Shown one piece after another: positions 1 through 10,403 of a stretch of DNA of 64,000 nucleotides. The translations under genes were made by a program, and so were the position numbers. Within the stretch, counting starts at the first letter, position 1, and each line of letters starts with the position of its first letter. Source of the stretch: Corynebacterium sphenisci DSM 44792 (GTDB lineage: Bacteria; Actinomycetota; Actinomycetes; Mycobacteriales; Mycobacteriaceae); the NCBI RefSeq assembly GCF_001941505.1, contig NZ_CP009248.1, forward strand, positions 1,302,001-1,366,000, in the 5' to 3' direction. The notes below the pieces were generated by a model that was not told the DNA's origin, did no database searches, and worked only from the letters and a program-made list of their open reading frames with translations.

Positions 1-2555
1 TGGTGCCCTTCAAGCCCTACTTCCTGGGCCAGGAGACCCCGCCCTTCGCCACCGCCACCTCCATCCAGAAATGCGTGCGCACCCTGGACATCGAGGAGGT
101 CGGGATCACCACCCGGCACAACACCTTCTTCCAGATGGCCGGCAACTTCTCCTTCGGCGACTACTTCAAGGAGGGCGCGATCACCCTGGCCTGGTCGCTG
201 CTGACCACCCCGGTGGCCGAGGGCGGCTTCGGCATCGACCCGGAGCGGCTGTGGGTGACCGTCTACCTCGACGATGACGAGGCCCACGACATCTGGGCGA
301 ACGTGGTCGGCGTGCCGGAGGGGCGGATCCAGCGCCGCGGCATGGAGGACAACTACTGGTCGATGGGCGTGCCCGGGCCCTGCGGGCCCTGCTCGGAGAT
401 CTTCTACGACCGGGGCCCGGACTACGGGGTGGAGGGCGGCCCGGTCGCCGACGAGGACCGCTACATCGAGATCTGGAACCTCGTGTTCATGCAGAACGAG
501 CGGGGGGAGGGCACCGGCAAGGGCGATTTCGAGATCGTCGGGGCCCTGCCGAAGAAGAACATCGACACCGGGATGGGCATCGAGCGGGTCGCCTTCCTGC
601 TGCAGGGGGTGGAGAACGTCTACGAGACGGATCTGCTGCGCCCGGTGATCGACACCGCCGAGGAGCTCACCGGCGCCCGCTACGCCGCCGGCGGGGACGC
701 GGCCGCCGAGGACGACGTGCGCTTCCGGGTGATCGCGGACCACTCCCGCACCGGGCTGATGCTCATGCTCGACGGGGTGACCCCCTCCAACGAGGGCCGC
801 GGCTACATCCTGCGCCGGCTGCTGCGCCGGATCATCCGCTCCGCGCGGCTGCTCGGCGCCCGCGGGGAGACCCTGGTCGCCCTGCTGGACACCGCCCGGG
901 CCACGATGACCCCCTCCTTCCCGGAGCTGGCCGAGAACTGGGAGCGGATCAGCCACGCCGCCGCCGCCGAGGAGCGCGCCTTCCTGCGCACCCTGGAGAC
1001 CGGCACCCGGCTCTTCGACGAGGCCGCCGCGCGGCTCCGCGCCTCCGGGGGCTCCCGGCTCTCCGGGGCGGACGCCTTCACCCTGCACGACACGCACGGC
1101 TTCCCGATCGACCTGACCCTGGAGATGGCCGCCGAGGCCGGGCTCGGCGTCGACGAGGCCGGCTTCCGGGAGCTCATGGCCGAGCAGCGCGCCCGGGCGA
1201 AGGCGGACAACCGGGCGAAGAAGCGCGATCACGGCGACCTCGGGGTCTACCGGCGCTTCCTCGACGAGCACCCCACCGAGTTCACCGGCTACGACCGCCT
1301 GGTGGACGAATCCACCATCCTGGGCCTGCTCTCCGGCGGGGCGGAGGTGCCCGCCGCCGCCGAGGGCGAGGAGGTGGAGGTGATCCTGGACCGCACCCCG
1401 CTCTACGCCGAATCCGGCGGCCAGCTCGGCGACCACGGCCGGATCACGCTGCCCGACGGCTCCGCGATCGAGGTCACCGACGTGCAGAAGGCCGGCAAGC
1501 GGCTGTGGCTGCACCGCGGCCGGGTCGCCGCCGGGGAGGTCGCGGTGGGCTCCCTGGCCGAGGCCCGGGTGGACCCGGCGTGGCGGCACAGCGCCGAGCA
1601 GGCGCATTCGGCCACGCACCTCATCCACGCGGCGCTGCGCCAGGTGCTCGGCCCGGACGCGGTGCAGGCCGGCTCCCTGAACAAGCCCGGCTACCTGCGC
1701 TTCGACTTCTCCTGGGCGCAGGGGCTCACCCCGGAGCAGCTCCGCGAGGTCGAGCAGGTGGCCAACGAGGCCGTGGACGCGGACTGGACGGTCAACACCA
1801 TCGAGACCTCCCTGGAGGAGGCCAAGGCGATGGGCGCGCTGGCCCTGTTCGGGGAGAACTACGGCGAGCGGGTCCGGGTGGTGGAGATGGGCGGGCCCTT
1901 CTCCATGGAGCTCTGCGGCGGCACCCATGTCGCGCACACCTCCGGGATCGGCCCGGTGGCCGTGCTCGGCGAATCCTCGGTGGGCTCCGGGGTGCGCCGG
2001 ATCGAGGCCTACTCGGGGATGGACTCCTTCCGCTACCTCTCCGCCGAGCGGCTCCTCGCCGAGCGGCTGGCCACCGAGTTCAAGGCCCCCTCGGCGGAGC
2101 TGCCGGAGCGGATCGCGGCACTGTCGGAGAAGCTGCGCGCCGCCGAGCGCCGGATCGCCGATCTCACCGCGGCGCAGCTGCGCGCGGGTGCCGCGGCGCA
2201 CCTGGACCGGGCCGAGGACCTCGGCGCGGTGACCTACCTGGGGCTGCGGCTGCCGGAGGGCACCCAGGCCAAGGACATGCGCGCCCTGGCCGATGATCTG
2301 CGCCGGCGGCTCGGCGACAGGCCGGCGGTGGTGGCGCTGGCCGCCGAGGCCGGCGGCAAGGCGCCCTTCGCGATCGCGGTCTCCGACGCCGGCGTCGCCG
2401 CCGGCTACGCCGCCGGGGACCTGGTGGCGGTGCTCGGCGCCGAAATCGGCGGCCGCGGCGGCGGCAAACCGCAGCTGGCCCAGGGCAGCGGGGCCGACCC
2501 GGCCGGGATCGACGCGGGCCTGGCCGCGGTGCGCGCCCGGCTCGCCGGGGCCTAG
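1..2555 (+). CDS. alaS: Alanyl-tRNA synthetase, 5' end outside window
   Basis: Charges tRNA-Ala with alanine in the cytoplasm and edits mischarged Ser/Gly. The frame is open from the first base. The usual N-terminal ~40 residues are missing, and the first visible residues ([10 protein letters not shown]) are those that normally follow the initial helix. About 850 residues remain. The class II catalytic core is seen in [16 protein letters not shown] near residue 37. The editing domain has the zinc ligands HSATH (about residue 535) and CGGTH (about 639). The C-terminal DHHA1 domain has the glycine-rich [12 protein letters not shown] near the end. It ends in TAG 10 bases before ruvX, so the two are probably cotranscribed. 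Full-length AlaRS is about 890 residues, which fits the missing piece. Confidence 0.97.
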   Translation, partial: VPFKPYFLGQETPPFATATSIQKCVRTLDIEEVGITTRHNTFFQMAGNFSFGDYFKEGAITLAWSLLTTPVAEGGFGIDPERLWVTVYLDDDEAHDIWANVVGVPEGRIQRRGMEDNYWSMGVPGPCGPCSEIFYDRGPDYGVEGGPVADEDRYIEIWNLVFMQNERGEGTGKGDFEIVGALPKKNIDTGMGIERVAFLLQGVENVYETDLLRPVIDTAEELTGARYAAGGDAAAEDDVRFRVIADHSRTGLMLMLDGVTPSNEGRGYILRRLLRRIIRSARLLGARGETLVALLDTARATMTPSFPELAENWERISHAAAAEERAFLRTLETGTRLFDEAAARLRASGGSRLSGADAFTLHDTHGFPIDLTLEMAAEAGLGVDEAGFRELMAEQRARAKADNRAKKRDHGDLGVYRRFLDEHPTEFTGYDRLVDESTILGLLSGGAEVPAAAEGEEVEVILDRTPLYAESGGQLGDHGRITLPDGSAIEVTDVQKAGKRLWLHRGRVAAGEVAVGSLAEARVDPAWRHSAEQAHSATHLIHAALRQVLGPDAVQAGSLNKPGYLRFDFSWAQGLTPEQLREVEQVANEAVDADWTVNTIETSLEEAKAMGALALFGENYGERVRVVEMGGPFSMELCGGTHVAHTSGIGPVAVLGESSVGSGVRRIEAYSGMDSFRYLSAERLLAERLATEFKAPSAELPERIAALSEKLRAAERRIADLTAAQLRAGAAAHLDRAEDLGAVTYLGLRLPEGTQAKDMRALADDLRRRLGDRPAVVALAAEAGGKAPFAIAVSDAGVAAGYAAGDLVAVLGAEIGGRGGGKPQLAQGSGADPAGIDAGLAAVRARLAGA

Positions 2556-2565
2556 GGGGCCGGCG

Positions 2566-3063
2566 GTGGCCGCGCCCGTCCCGGACCGGCCCGGCGCCGA
2601 CGATCCCGGCCCCGGCCGGCGGCTCGGCGTGGACGTCGGCGATGTCCGGGTGGGGGTCGCGGTCAGCGACCCGGGGGCGCTGCTGGCGACCCCGGTGGAG
2701 ACCATCGCCCGGGCCACCGGCCGGCGCGGCCCGGACGGGCCGGACATCGACCGGCTGGTGGCGCTGGCCCGGGAGCTGGACGTTGCGGAGATCGTGGTGG
2801 GGCTGCCGCTGATGCTCGACGGCAGCGCCGGCTCCTCGGCCCGCAAGGCCGCCGACGTCGCCTTCCGGCTGCGCCGCAGGCTCGGCCCGGCGGTGCCGGT
2901 GCGGCTGGGCGATGAGCGGATGACCACCGCGATCGCGGCCCGCCGGATGCGGGCGGCCGGGGTGCGCGCCCGGGAGGGCCGGGATCGGATCGACCAGGCC
3001 GCGGCGGTGGAGATCCTGCAGTCCTGGCTCGACATGCGGCGCGCGGACGTGACCGGAACGTGA
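2566..3063 (+). CDS. ruvX: RuvX/YqgF-family putative pre-16S rRNA nuclease / Holliday-junction resolvase-like
   Basis: RNase H-fold protein of the YqgF family, thought to act in 16S rRNA 5' maturation (family knowledge). The GTG start at 2566 is chosen because an AGGGGG ribosome site overlaps the alaS stop just upstream and the protein then has the normal length, 165 residues. The acidic active-site residues are visible: [10 protein letters not shown] (Asp23), DERMTT (Asp116-Glu117) and RDRIDQAAA (Asp143). The first ~18 residues are Pro/Asp-rich and probably disordered. It lies between alaS and mltG, the usual actinobacterial order. Confidence 0.93.
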   Translation: MAAPVPDRPGADDPGPGRRLGVDVGDVRVGVAVSDPGALLATPVETIARATGRRGPDGPDIDRLVALARELDVAEIVVGLPLMLDGSAGSSARKAADVAFRLRRRLGPAVPVRLGDERMTTAIAARRMRAAGVRAREGRDRIDQAAAVEILQSWLDMRRADVTGT

Positions 3064-3083
3064 CAAAGCCGCCCCCGATGGGG

Positions 3084-3127
3084 GAGAATCGGGCGGTCAC
3101 GACCCCCGCGGCACCGCCGCCGCGGGG
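3084..3127 (+). promoter_or_regulatory. Possible mltG promoter and leader hairpin
   Basis: A GAGAAT -10-like hexamer at 3084-3089 would start transcription near 3096. It is followed by a perfect 9-bp stem (3104-3112 with 3119-3127, 6-nt loop). No convincing -35 box is visible. The gene may equally be read from alaS-ruvX. Confidence 0.3.
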
Positions 3128-3161
3128 ACACCTTGCGCGTTGCACGCCCGAAGGAGAACCG

Positions 3162-4370
3162 ATGTCCGGCAACCGACGTCGACCCAGCCGGGGCCCCGCG
3201 GGGCCCGCCGCGGCCCGCCGGGGGCCCGGCCGGCGGATCCGGCGACGGCAGACCGCCCTCGCCATCAACATCACCTCCATCCTGCTCAGCCTGCTGGTCG
3301 TCGCCGGGGTCGGCTTCGCCTGGGCCGTCGGCGGCACCGGCGGGGACTACCGGGGCGAGGGCAACGGCACCGTGGTGCTGGTCGAGGTCGACGCCGGGGG
3401 TTCGCTGTCGGATCTCTCCGCCCGGCTCGTCGACGACGGGGTGGTCGCCTCCGAGGGGGCGTTCATGGGCGCCGCCGCGGATCACCCGCGGGCCAACCAG
3501 CTGCAGCCGGGCTGGTACCGGCTGGAGGAGCACATGTCCGCGGCCGCGGCGGTGGATGCGCTGCTCAAGCCGGAGAACCGGGCCGGCACCGTGGACCTGC
3601 CCACCGGGGTGCGCTTCGAGGACACCCGGGTGGTGGCCAGCGAGGACGTGCGCAAGGGCATCTTCACCCTGATCTCCGAGGCCTCCTGCATCGCCGAGGA
3701 CGACTGCGTCAGCGTCGAGGAGCTGCGCCGCGCCGCCGCGGAGACCGACCTGGACGCCCTGGGCGTGCCGGGGTGGGCGCGCGGCCCGGTCGCCGCCCGC
3801 GGCGATGACCCGCGCCGGCTGGAGGGGCTCATCATCGCCGGGGTGCACCAGTTCGACCCCACCGCCGCCCCCGCGGAGATCCTGGGCGCCCTGGTGCGCG
3901 AATCGGTGGCCCGCTACGAGGACTCCGGGATCGGCTCCGCCGACCAGGCGGTGGGGCTGAGCCCCTACGAGGTGCTCACCGCCGCCTCCCTGGTGCAGAT
4001 GGAGGCCCGCGACGAGGACTTCCCGAAGGTCGCCAGGGTGATCCTCAACCGGCTGGCGGAGCCGATGCGGCTGCAATTCGACTCCACCGTCAACTACGAC
4101 CTGCCGGACCAGGAGATCGCCACCACCGACGAGGACCGGGCCCGGCCCACCCCGTGGAACACCTACGCCGCGGACGGGCTGCCCGCGACCCCCATCGCCG
4201 CGCCCTCGATTGAGGCGATCCGGGCGATGGAGGCCCCCGCGGCCGGGGACTGGCTGTACTTCGTCACCGTGGACCGGGAGGGCACCACCGTGTTCACCAC
4301 CACCCTCGAGGAGCACACCGCGGCCATCCAGGAGGCCATCGACAACGGGGTGCTGGACTCCAACCGATGA
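3162..4370 (+). CDS. mltG: Endolytic murein transglycosylase MltG (YceG family)
   Basis: Membrane-anchored lytic transglycosylase thought to cleave nascent peptidoglycan strands and set glycan length. The ATG at 3162 follows an AAGGAG site. The 402-residue protein has a 30-residue Arg/Pro-rich cytoplasmic tail, one membrane helix (about 31-56) and an extracytoplasmic YceG domain. The catalytic glutamate is Glu281 in ASLVQMEA, in the place of the family's VEKE motif. The conserved substrate-site segment LQFDSTVNY starts at 304, followed by a PTPWNTY motif. The stop overlaps the aroE start (ATGA), so the two are translationally coupled. This MltG-AroE pairing is usual in actinobacteria. Confidence 0.93.
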   Translation: MSGNRRRPSRGPAGPAAARRGPGRRIRRRQTALAINITSILLSLLVVAGVGFAWAVGGTGGDYRGEGNGTVVLVEVDAGGSLSDLSARLVDDGVVASEGAFMGAAADHPRANQLQPGWYRLEEHMSAAAAVDALLKPENRAGTVDLPTGVRFEDTRVVASEDVRKGIFTLISEASCIAEDDCVSVEELRRAAAETDLDALGVPGWARGPVAARGDDPRRLEGLIIAGVHQFDPTAAPAEILGALVRESVARYEDSGIGSADQAVGLSPYEVLTAASLVQMEARDEDFPKVARVILNRLAEPMRLQFDSTVNYDLPDQEIATTDEDRARPTPWNTYAADGLPATPIAAPSIEAIRAMEAPAAGDWLYFVTVDREGTTVFTTTLEEHTAAIQEAIDNGVLDSNR

Positions 4371-5197
4371 ACGGGCAGGTGCGGCGCCGCGCGGCGGTGC
4401 TCGGCGACCCGGTGGCGCATTCGCGCTCCCCGCTGCTGCACAACGCCGGCTACCGGGCGGCGGGGCTGCCGGACTGGCGCTACGAGGCGATCCGGTGCAC
4501 CGCCGAGGAGCTGCCCGGCCTGGTCCGCGGCGCCGGCCCCGAGTGGGCCGGGTTCTCGGTGACCATGCCCGGCAAATTCGCCGCCCTGGAGGTCGCCGAC
4601 GAGGTCACCGACCGGGCCCGGCTGATCGGCTCGGTGAACACCCTCACCCGGCTGCCCGACGGGGGTTGGCGGGCGGACAACACCGACTGCGAGGGCGTCG
4701 CCGGGGCGCTGGCGGAGCTGGGCCTGACCCGGGCCCGGCGGGGCCGGGCCGCGGTGGTCGGGGCCGGGGGCACCGCCCGCCCGGCGCTGTTCGCCCTGGC
4801 CGGGATGGGGGTGCGCCATGTCGACGTGCTGGCCCGCTCCGAGCGCGCCCTGGTGCTCGAGCCGCTGGCCGCCGCCCTGGGGGTGGGCATGACCTGGGTG
4901 CCGCTGGACGCGCCGAACCTCGCCGATGTCGCCGGGGCCGCCGATGCGCTGGTCTCCACGGTGCCCGCCGGGGCGCTGACCGGGATCGCCGTGCAGCTGG
5001 CCCGGGCGCCGTACGTGCTCGACGTCATCTACGAGCCCTGGCCCACCCCGCTGGCCGCCGCCGCGCGCCGCCGCGGCGCCCCCGCCGCCGGGGGCCTGGA
5101 CATGCTGCTGCACCAGGCGCTCGGCCAGTTCGAGCAGTTCACCGGGCGGCCCGCCCCGGCCGCGGCGATGCGCGCCGCCCTCGCCGCCGGGGGGTAA
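4367..5197 (+). CDS. aroE: Shikimate 5-dehydrogenase
   Basis: NADPH-dependent reduction of 3-dehydroshikimate to shikimate, fourth step of the common aromatic pathway. The 276-residue protein has the shikimate-binding GDPVAHSRSPLLHN near the N-terminus, the catalytic lysine Lys70 in SVTMPGK, Asp107 in NTDCEGV and a nucleotide-binding GAGGTARPAL loop. The ATG at 4367 overlaps the mltG stop. The other shikimate genes aroC, aroK, aroB and aroQ follow after one small intervening gene. The paralogous QsuD-type quinate/shikimate dehydrogenases are an alternative, but position beside mltG and aroC favours biosynthetic AroE. Confidence 0.94.
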   Translation: MNGQVRRRAAVLGDPVAHSRSPLLHNAGYRAAGLPDWRYEAIRCTAEELPGLVRGAGPEWAGFSVTMPGKFAALEVADEVTDRARLIGSVNTLTRLPDGGWRADNTDCEGVAGALAELGLTRARRGRAAVVGAGGTARPALFALAGMGVRHVDVLARSERALVLEPLAAALGVGMTWVPLDAPNLADVAGAADALVSTVPAGALTGIAVQLARAPYVLDVIYEPWPTPLAAAARRRGAPAAGGLDMLLHQALGQFEQFTGRPAPAAAMRAALAAGG

Positions 5198-5254
5198 GGG
5201 GGGGACCCGGCCGCCCCCGCCGCGGCCCGGGCTGCGCGGGGGCGCGCCCCGGCC

Positions 5255-5260
5255 TAGCCT
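5255..5260 (+). promoter_or_regulatory. -10 box for the prepilin-peptidase gene (leaderless)
   Basis: TAGCCT ends 7 nt before the ATG at 5267. No ribosome-binding site is present between them, so the mRNA probably starts at the start codon. Confidence 0.5.
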
Positions 5261-5266
5261 GCCGGC

Positions 5267-5746
5267 ATGGGGACGGGGATCTGCCCGGGGCCGCCGGCCG
5301 CGGTGGCCTGGTGGGCCTGCTGGGCGGCGTGGGCGGCGGCGCTGGCCATCCGGGATCTGCGCCGGGGCCGGCTCGATGACGCGCTCACCCTGCCGGGGCT
5401 GGGCCTCGCCCTGGCCGGCGCGGCCGGCTGCGGGGCGCTGCCGGGGGCGCTCGCCGGGGCGGCCGCGTGGGCCGGGCCGCTGCTGGCGGCGGCGCTGGCC
5501 GCCCCGGGCCGGCTCGGCGGCGGGGACGTCAAACTCGGCGCCGCCCTCGGCGCCCTGCTCGGCGGCGGCGCCGGGTCCGCGGTCGACGCGGCCGCCGCGG
5601 CCTGGCTGGCGGGGGCCCTCTCCGGGCTGCTCACCGCCGCGGCGGGCCTGGCCATCGGTCGGCGCAGCCTGCCGCACGGGCCGGGGATGCTCGCCGCGGC
5701 CGGGATCGCGCTCGCCGCCCGGGCGCTGCCCGGCGCCGCCGGGTGA
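5267..5746 (+). CDS. Small A24-family prepilin leader peptidase
   Basis: Integral-membrane aspartyl protease of the type IV prepilin peptidase family; members cleave leader peptides of pilin-like proteins. The 159-residue protein is nearly all Ala/Leu/Gly-rich membrane helix and lacks the N-terminal methyltransferase domain of PilD. Both catalytic aspartates are present: Asp30 in DLRRGRLDDALTLP and Asp87 in GGGDVKL. It is sandwiched between aroE and aroC with no pilin, ATPase or tad gene in the window, so its substrate is unknown. The start has no ribosome site but a -10 box 7 nt upstream. Family assignment is firm; function in this organism is not. Confidence 0.85.
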   Translation: MGTGICPGPPAAVAWWACWAAWAAALAIRDLRRGRLDDALTLPGLGLALAGAAGCGALPGALAGAAAWAGPLLAAALAAPGRLGGGDVKLGAALGALLGGGAGSAVDAAAAAWLAGALSGLLTAAAGLAIGRRSLPHGPGMLAAAGIALAARALPGAAG

Positions 5747-5800
5747 GCCCGGTCACCCGTTTCGCGGGAGGCGGTGCCGCCACGGCGGGCCCGCTCATGC

Positions 5801-5806
5801 CACAAT
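5801..5806 (+). promoter_or_regulatory. -10 box for aroC (leaderless)
   Basis: CACAAT, a near match to TATAAT, ends 7 nt before the ATG at 5813. No purine-rich ribosome site is present, which suggests a leaderless mRNA heading the aroCKBQ run. Confidence 0.45.
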
Positions 5807-5812
5807 GTCCGC

Positions 5813-7000
5813 ATGCTTCGATGGACCACAGCGGGCGAGTCCCACGGCCAGGCCCTGATCGCGATGCTCGAGGGCGTCCCCGCGGACGTGCCGGTCACCC
5901 GCGACGAGATCTCCCACCACCTCGCCCGGCGCCGCCTCGGCTACGGCCGCGGTGCCCGGATGAAGTTCGAGGCCGACGAGGTCACCCTGCTCGGCGGGGT
6001 GCGCCATGGCCGCACCCTCGGCTCCCCGGTGGCGATCCAGGTGGGCAACACCGAATGGCCGAAGTGGACCACCGTGATGAGCGCCGACCCGGTGGACCCG
6101 GCGGAGCTGGACACCGCCCGCGGGGCCCGGCTGACCCGGCCCCGGCCCGGGCACGCCGACTTCACCGGGATGCTCAAATACGACCAGGACGACGCCCGGA
6201 ACATCCTGGAGCGCTCCTCGGCCCGGGAGACCGCCGCCCGGGTCGCCGCCGCCGTGGTCGCCCGGTCCATCCTGCGCGAGGTGCTCGGCGTGGAGGTGGT
6301 CAGCCACGTGGTGTCCATCGGCGCCGCCGAGCCCTACGCCGGCCCGCCGCCGGCCTTCGCCGACCAGGAGGCCATCGACGCCTCCCCGGTGCGCGCCTTC
6401 GACGCGGCCACCGAGGCCGCCATGATCGCCGAGATCGAGGCGGCGAAGAAGCAGGGCGACACCCTCGGCGGGGTGGTGGAGGTCGTGGTGCACGGGCTGC
6501 CGGTGGGCCTGGGCGCGCACGTCTCCGGGGACCGCCGGCTGGACTCCCGGCTGGCGGCGGCGGTGATGGGCATCCAGTCGGTCAAGGGCGTGGAGATCGG
6601 CGACGGCTTCGCCGAGGCCCGCCGCCGAGGCACCGAGGCCCATGACGAGATGGTCCGCCAGGACTCCGGGGTGGGCCGGCTGAGCAACCGGGCCGGCGGC
6701 CTGGAGGGCGGGATGACCAACGGCCAGCCGCTGGTGGTGCGCGCCGCCCTGAAGCCGATTTCCACGGTGCCGCGGGCGCTGCGCACCGTGGACATGGCCA
6801 CCGGGGCGCCGGCCACCGCCATCCACCAGCGCTCCGACGTGTGCGCGGTGCCCGCCGGCGGGGTGGTCGCCGAGGCGATGGTGGCGCTCACCCTCGCCCA
6901 GGCGACCCTGGAGAAGTTCGGCGGGGACTCCATCGGGGAGACCGCCCGCAACGCCCGCGGCTACCTGGCGCGGGTCGCCGAGCGGCTGGACTGGGCCTAG
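5813..7000 (+). CDS. aroC: Chorismate synthase
   Basis: Converts 5-enolpyruvylshikimate-3-phosphate to chorismate, using reduced FMN as cofactor. The 395-residue protein begins [12 protein letters not shown], with the catalytic histidine at 11, and carries the family blocks [12 protein letters not shown] and [13 protein letters not shown]. The ATG at 5813 is chosen over an upstream in-frame ATG because family members start exactly here and a -10 box sits 7 nt before it. It is followed after 9 bases by aroK, then aroB and aroQ, so it is the probable first gene of a shikimate operon. Confidence 0.97.
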   Translation: MLRWTTAGESHGQALIAMLEGVPADVPVTRDEISHHLARRRLGYGRGARMKFEADEVTLLGGVRHGRTLGSPVAIQVGNTEWPKWTTVMSADPVDPAELDTARGARLTRPRPGHADFTGMLKYDQDDARNILERSSARETAARVAAAVVARSILREVLGVEVVSHVVSIGAAEPYAGPPPAFADQEAIDASPVRAFDAATEAAMIAEIEAAKKQGDTLGGVVEVVVHGLPVGLGAHVSGDRRLDSRLAAAVMGIQSVKGVEIGDGFAEARRRGTEAHDEMVRQDSGVGRLSNRAGGLEGGMTNGQPLVVRAALKPISTVPRALRTVDMATGAPATAIHQRSDVCAVPAGGVVAEAMVALTLAQATLEKFGGDSIGETARNARGYLARVAERLDWA

Positions 7001-7009
7001 GGGGCGGCG

Positions 7010-7552
7010 GTGGCGAGAGGTCAGGATCCGCGGCGGCCGGCGGCGGTGCTGGTGGGCCCGCCCGGGGCGGGCAAGACCACGGTCGGCCGGCGGCTGGCCC
7101 GCGCCCTGGGCGTGGCCTTCGCCGACACCGACGAGATGATCGAGGACCGCACCGGCCGGGCCTGCGGGGAGGTCTACGCCGAGCTCGGCGAGGAGGCCTT
7201 CCGGGTGCTGGAGGCCGAGGTGGTCGAGGCCGCCCTCGCCGGGGAGGGGATCCTGGCGCTGGGCGGGGGAGCGGTGGTCACCCCCGCGACCCGGGAGCTG
7301 CTCACCCGGCACACCGTCGTCCACCTGGACGTCTCCGTGGCCGAGGGGGTGCGCCGCACCGCGCGGGGCGGGCACCGGCCGATCCTGGCCGGGGCGGACC
7401 CCGAGGCGCGCTACCGTGAACTCCTCGGGCGGCGGCGGCCGCTCTACGACGAGGTCGCCGACTTCCGGGTGCGCTCCGACGAGCGCTCCCCGCAGCGGGT
7501 GGTGGCCCAGATCCTCTCCTTCCTGGAGACAGACGGCGACGACGGGGCGTAG
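7010..7552 (+). CDS. aroK: Shikimate kinase
   Basis: Phosphorylates shikimate at the 3-OH with ATP. The 180-residue protein starts at GTG 7010. It has a P-loop GPPGAGKTT (Lys22), the shikimate-binding [11 protein letters not shown], a GGGAVVTPA block and the LID segment [11 protein letters not shown]. It lies 9 bases after aroC and 32 bases before aroB. No ordinary alternative. Confidence 0.95.
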   Translation: MARGQDPRRPAAVLVGPPGAGKTTVGRRLARALGVAFADTDEMIEDRTGRACGEVYAELGEEAFRVLEAEVVEAALAGEGILALGGGAVVTPATRELLTRHTVVHLDVSVAEGVRRTARGGHRPILAGADPEARYRELLGRRRPLYDEVADFRVRSDERSPQRVVAQILSFLETDGDDGA

Positions 7553-7584
7553 CCCGCCCCGCCGCGTGAAAGGACGAGTACGAC

Positions 7585-8691
7585 GTGAGCAGCATCATCG
7601 AGGTCCGCGGACCCGACCCGTACCGGGTGACCGTGGACCACGGCCTGGTCGAGGCGATCGCCGCGGCCGCCACCGCCGGGGACCGGGCGGTCGCCGCGGT
7701 CGTGCACCAGCCCACCGTGGCCGGCTACGCCGCGCGGATCGCCGAGGCGATCGAGGCCCGCGGGGTGGCGGCGGCCCGGATCGGGCTGCCCGACGCCGAG
7801 GAGGGCAAGACCCTCGAGGTCGCCGGGGCCTGCTGGGACGCCTTCGGGGAGCGCGGCCTGGGCCGCGGGGACGCGGTGGTCGCCGTCGGCGGCGGCGCCG
7901 CCACCGACCTGGGCGGCTTCCTCGCCGCCGGCTGGATGCGCGGCATCGACGTGATCCAGGTGCCCACCACCCTGCTGGGCATGGTGGACGCCGCGGTGGG
8001 CGGCAAAACCGGGGTGAACACCGCCGCCGGGAAGAACCTGGTCGGCGCCTTCCACGAGCCGCGGGCCGTCTTCGCCGACCTGGACCAGCTGCGCACCCTG
8101 CCGGAGGCGGAGATCGTCGCCGGCAGCGCCGAGATCATCAAGGCCGGGTTCATCGACGACCCGGTCATCCTGGACCGCTACGAGGCCGACCCGGCGGCCT
8201 GCCTGGACGTGGACCGGGCGCTGCCGGAGCTCATCGCCCGCGCGATCGCGGTCAAGGCGGAGGTCGTCGCCGCGGACCTGCGCGAGGCCGGGCTGCGGGA
8301 GACCCTCAACTACGGGCACACCTTCGGCCACGCGGTGGAGCTGCACGAACGCTACCGCTGGCGGCACGGCCACGCCGTGGCCGTGGGCATGGTCTACGTC
8401 GCCGAGCTCGCCGCGCACCTGGGCATGATCGGCCCCGAGCTGCTCGCCCGGCACCGCCGGATCCTGGAGTCGGTGGGCCTGCCCACCACCTACGCCCCGG
8501 GCCTCTTCGACGAGCTGCACGCGGCGATGACCCGGGACAAGAAGAACCGGGGCGGCCGGCTGCGCTTCGTCGCGGTCACCCGGCCCGGGGAGTGCACCCG
8601 GATCGAGGCCCCCGCCGAGGAGGCGCTGCGCGCCGCCTACGCCGCGCTGTGCGAATCCGGCCGGCCGGCCCGGACGGGGGGTGCGCGATGA
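7585..8691 (+). CDS. aroB: 3-Dehydroquinate synthase
   Basis: NAD- and metal-dependent cyclisation of DAHP to 3-dehydroquinate. The 368-residue protein starts at GTG 7585 after a GAAAGGA ribosome site. It shows [14 protein letters not shown], the [19 protein letters not shown] substrate/NAD block and the zinc-ligand region GHTFGHAVE. The stop overlaps the aroQ ATG (ATGA). Confidence 0.97.
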   Translation: MSSIIEVRGPDPYRVTVDHGLVEAIAAAATAGDRAVAAVVHQPTVAGYAARIAEAIEARGVAAARIGLPDAEEGKTLEVAGACWDAFGERGLGRGDAVVAVGGGAATDLGGFLAAGWMRGIDVIQVPTTLLGMVDAAVGGKTGVNTAAGKNLVGAFHEPRAVFADLDQLRTLPEAEIVAGSAEIIKAGFIDDPVILDRYEADPAACLDVDRALPELIARAIAVKAEVVAADLREAGLRETLNYGHTFGHAVELHERYRWRHGHAVAVGMVYVAELAAHLGMIGPELLARHRRILESVGLPTTYAPGLFDELHAAMTRDKKNRGGRLRFVAVTRPGECTRIEAPAEEALRAAYAALCESGRPARTGGAR

Positions 8692-9155
8692 GCGCCGCGG
8701 AGCGGCCCACGGTGCTGGTGCTCAACGGGCCGAACCTGTCCCGGCTCGGCCGGCGCGAACCCGGGGTATACGGGGCGACCACCCTCGCCGAGGTCGAGCG
8801 CGGCCTGATCGCGCTCGGCGCGGAGCTGGGCCTGGCCGTGGACTGCCGGCAGTCCGAGTACGAGGGCCGGCTCATCGAATGGGCCCATGAGGCCGCCGAC
8901 CGCGGCTGGCCGGTGATCATCAACCCCGGGGGCCTGACGCACACCTCGGTGGCGCTGCGCGACGCCCTCGCCGAGGTCGCCGCCGGGCCCGGCTTCCACG
9001 AGGTGCACATCTCCAACGTGCACGCCCGGGAGGAGTTCCGGCACCGCTCGCTGCTGTCCGGGATCGCCGCCGGGATCCTCATCGGCTGCGGCACCAACGG
9101 CTACGCGCTGGCCCTGCGCGATGTGGCGCACCGGCTGGCGGGGACGGGGGAGTGA
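8688..9155 (+). CDS. aroQ: Type II 3-dehydroquinate dehydratase
   Basis: Dehydrates 3-dehydroquinate to 3-dehydroshikimate. The 155-residue protein has NGPNLSRLG, the catalytic tyrosine Tyr28 in REPGVYG and the catalytic His107 in [15 protein letters not shown]. The usual QSNxEG motif reads QSEYEG at 55-60, a small departure from the consensus. The ATG overlaps the aroB stop. The aminopeptidase gene begins 4 bases after its stop. Confidence 0.95.
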   Translation: MSAAERPTVLVLNGPNLSRLGRREPGVYGATTLAEVERGLIALGAELGLAVDCRQSEYEGRLIEWAHEAADRGWPVIINPGGLTHTSVALRDALAEVAAGPGFHEVHISNVHAREEFRHRSLLSGIAAGILIGCGTNGYALALRDVAHRLAGTGE

Positions 9156-9159
9156 ACCC

Positions 9160-10281
9160 ATGACCGCCATCGACCACGCCGCCCGCCGCGACCGGCTCGC
9201 CGCGGCCCTGGCCGCCGCCGGCACCGCCGCGCTGCTGGTCACCCGCGCCGAGCACGTGCGCTGGCTCACCGGCTTCACCGGCTCCAATGCGGCGCTGCTG
9301 CTCGACGCCTCCGGGGCGGCGGCGATCGCCACCGACTCCCGCTACACCACCCAGGTCGCCGACCAGGCCCCGGGCCTGCGCTGCGTCACCGCCCGGGACT
9401 GCCCCCCGGCGCTGCTCGCGGACTACCGCGACGGCTCCGCCTGGCCGGGCCGGGCCGGTGATCCCGGGGGCCCCGCCCGGGTCGGCTTCGAGGCGGACTG
9501 GCTGAGCTTCGCCGCCGCCGGCGCCCTGCGCGAGGCCGCCGCGGGGCTCGGCCTGGAACCCACCCGGGGCCTGGTGGAGGACCTGCGCCTGGTCAAGGAG
9601 CCGGCGGAGCTGGACCTGCTGCGCCGCGCGGCCGCGGTCGCCGTCGGCGCCTACCGGGATCTGCTCGCCGCCGGCGGGATCGCCGCCGGGCGCACCGAAC
9701 GGGAGGTCGCCGCCGACCTGGAGCACCGGATGCGGCTGCGCGGGGCGGACCGGCCCAGCTTCGACACCATCGTCGCCTCCGGGCCGAACTCGGCGCTGCC
9801 GCACCACGGCGCCGCGGACCGGGTGCTCGCCCGCGGGGACCTGGTCACCATCGACTTCGGCGCCCTGGTCGACGGCTACTGCTCGGACATGACCCGCACC
9901 ACCGTGGTCGGCGGGGCCGAGGCCGCCGACGACTTCGCCCGGGAGATCCACTCGGTGGTGCTGCGCGCCCAACTCGCCGGCCTGGCCGCGGCCCGGCCCG
10001 GCACCGGGCTCCGCGAGGTCGACGCCGCCTGCCGGGAGGTGATCGCCGCCGCCGGCTGGGGGGAGTACTTCGTGCACTCCACCGGGCACGGCATCGGCGT
10101 CGACGTGCACGAGCCGCCCTTCGCCGCCACCCGCGGCCGCGGCGCCCTGGCGGAGGGGATGACCCTCACCATCGAACCCGGGGTGTACGTGCCCGGCCGG
10201 GGCGGGGTGCGCATCGAGGACACCGTGATCATCACCTCCGGGGAGTCGGAGAACCTGGTGGACCTGCCGAAGACGCTCTAG
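9160..10281 (+). CDS. pepQ: M24 family metallopeptidase (Xaa-Pro aminopeptidase/dipeptidase)
   Basis: Cytoplasmic dinuclear-metal peptidase that cleaves bonds next to proline. The 373-residue protein has an N-terminal creatinase-like domain (NALLLDASG region) and a C-terminal pita-bread domain. All metal ligands are visible: Asp in [10 protein letters not shown] and YCSDMTRT, His in [12 protein letters not shown], Glu in TIEPGVYV and RIEDTV. The ATG at 9160 is the first start after the aroQ stop. Its place between aroQ and efp is conserved in actinobacteria. Whether it acts on Xaa-Pro dipeptides or longer peptides cannot be read from sequence, so the symbol is tentative. Confidence 0.88.
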   Translation: MTAIDHAARRDRLAAALAAAGTAALLVTRAEHVRWLTGFTGSNAALLLDASGAAAIATDSRYTTQVADQAPGLRCVTARDCPPALLADYRDGSAWPGRAGDPGGPARVGFEADWLSFAAAGALREAAAGLGLEPTRGLVEDLRLVKEPAELDLLRRAAAVAVGAYRDLLAAGGIAAGRTEREVAADLEHRMRLRGADRPSFDTIVASGPNSALPHHGAADRVLARGDLVTIDFGALVDGYCSDMTRTTVVGGAEAADDFAREIHSVVLRAQLAGLAAARPGTGLREVDAACREVIAAAGWGEYFVHSTGHGIGVDVHEPPFAATRGRGALAEGMTLTIEPGVYVPGRGGVRIEDTVIITSGESENLVDLPKTL

Positions 10282-10289
10282 GGCCGGGG

Positions 10290-10317
10290 GCCCCGCGCGG
10301 CGTTTCCCGCGCGGGGC
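10290..10317 (+). terminator. Hairpin after pepQ
   Basis: A perfect 11-bp GC stem (10290-10300 with 10307-10317) with loop CGTTTC, 8 bases after the pepQ stop and before the efp promoter. There is no T-run, so it is a GC-rich terminator or 3'-end protector. Confidence 0.55.
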
Positions 10318-10327
10318 GCCGACCGGG

Positions 10328-10333
10328 TAGCCT
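10328..10333 (+). promoter_or_regulatory. -10 box for efp
   Basis: TAGCCT, predicting transcription from about 10340, a leader of roughly 64 nt. No clear -35 box. Confidence 0.5.
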
Positions 10334-10340
10334 GATCCCC

Positions 10341-10363
10341 CGGGCCCGCCGGCGGCGGGCCCG
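10341..10363 (+). promoter_or_regulatory. 5'-terminal stem-loop of the efp leader
   Basis: A perfect 10-bp stem (10341-10350 with 10354-10363) with loop GGC, located at the predicted mRNA 5' end. The AGGAG ribosome site at 10391 stays free. Confidence 0.5.
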
Positions 10364-10403
10364 CGACAGCGACGTCCCCGACCCCGGTACAGGAGCAACT
10401 CAC

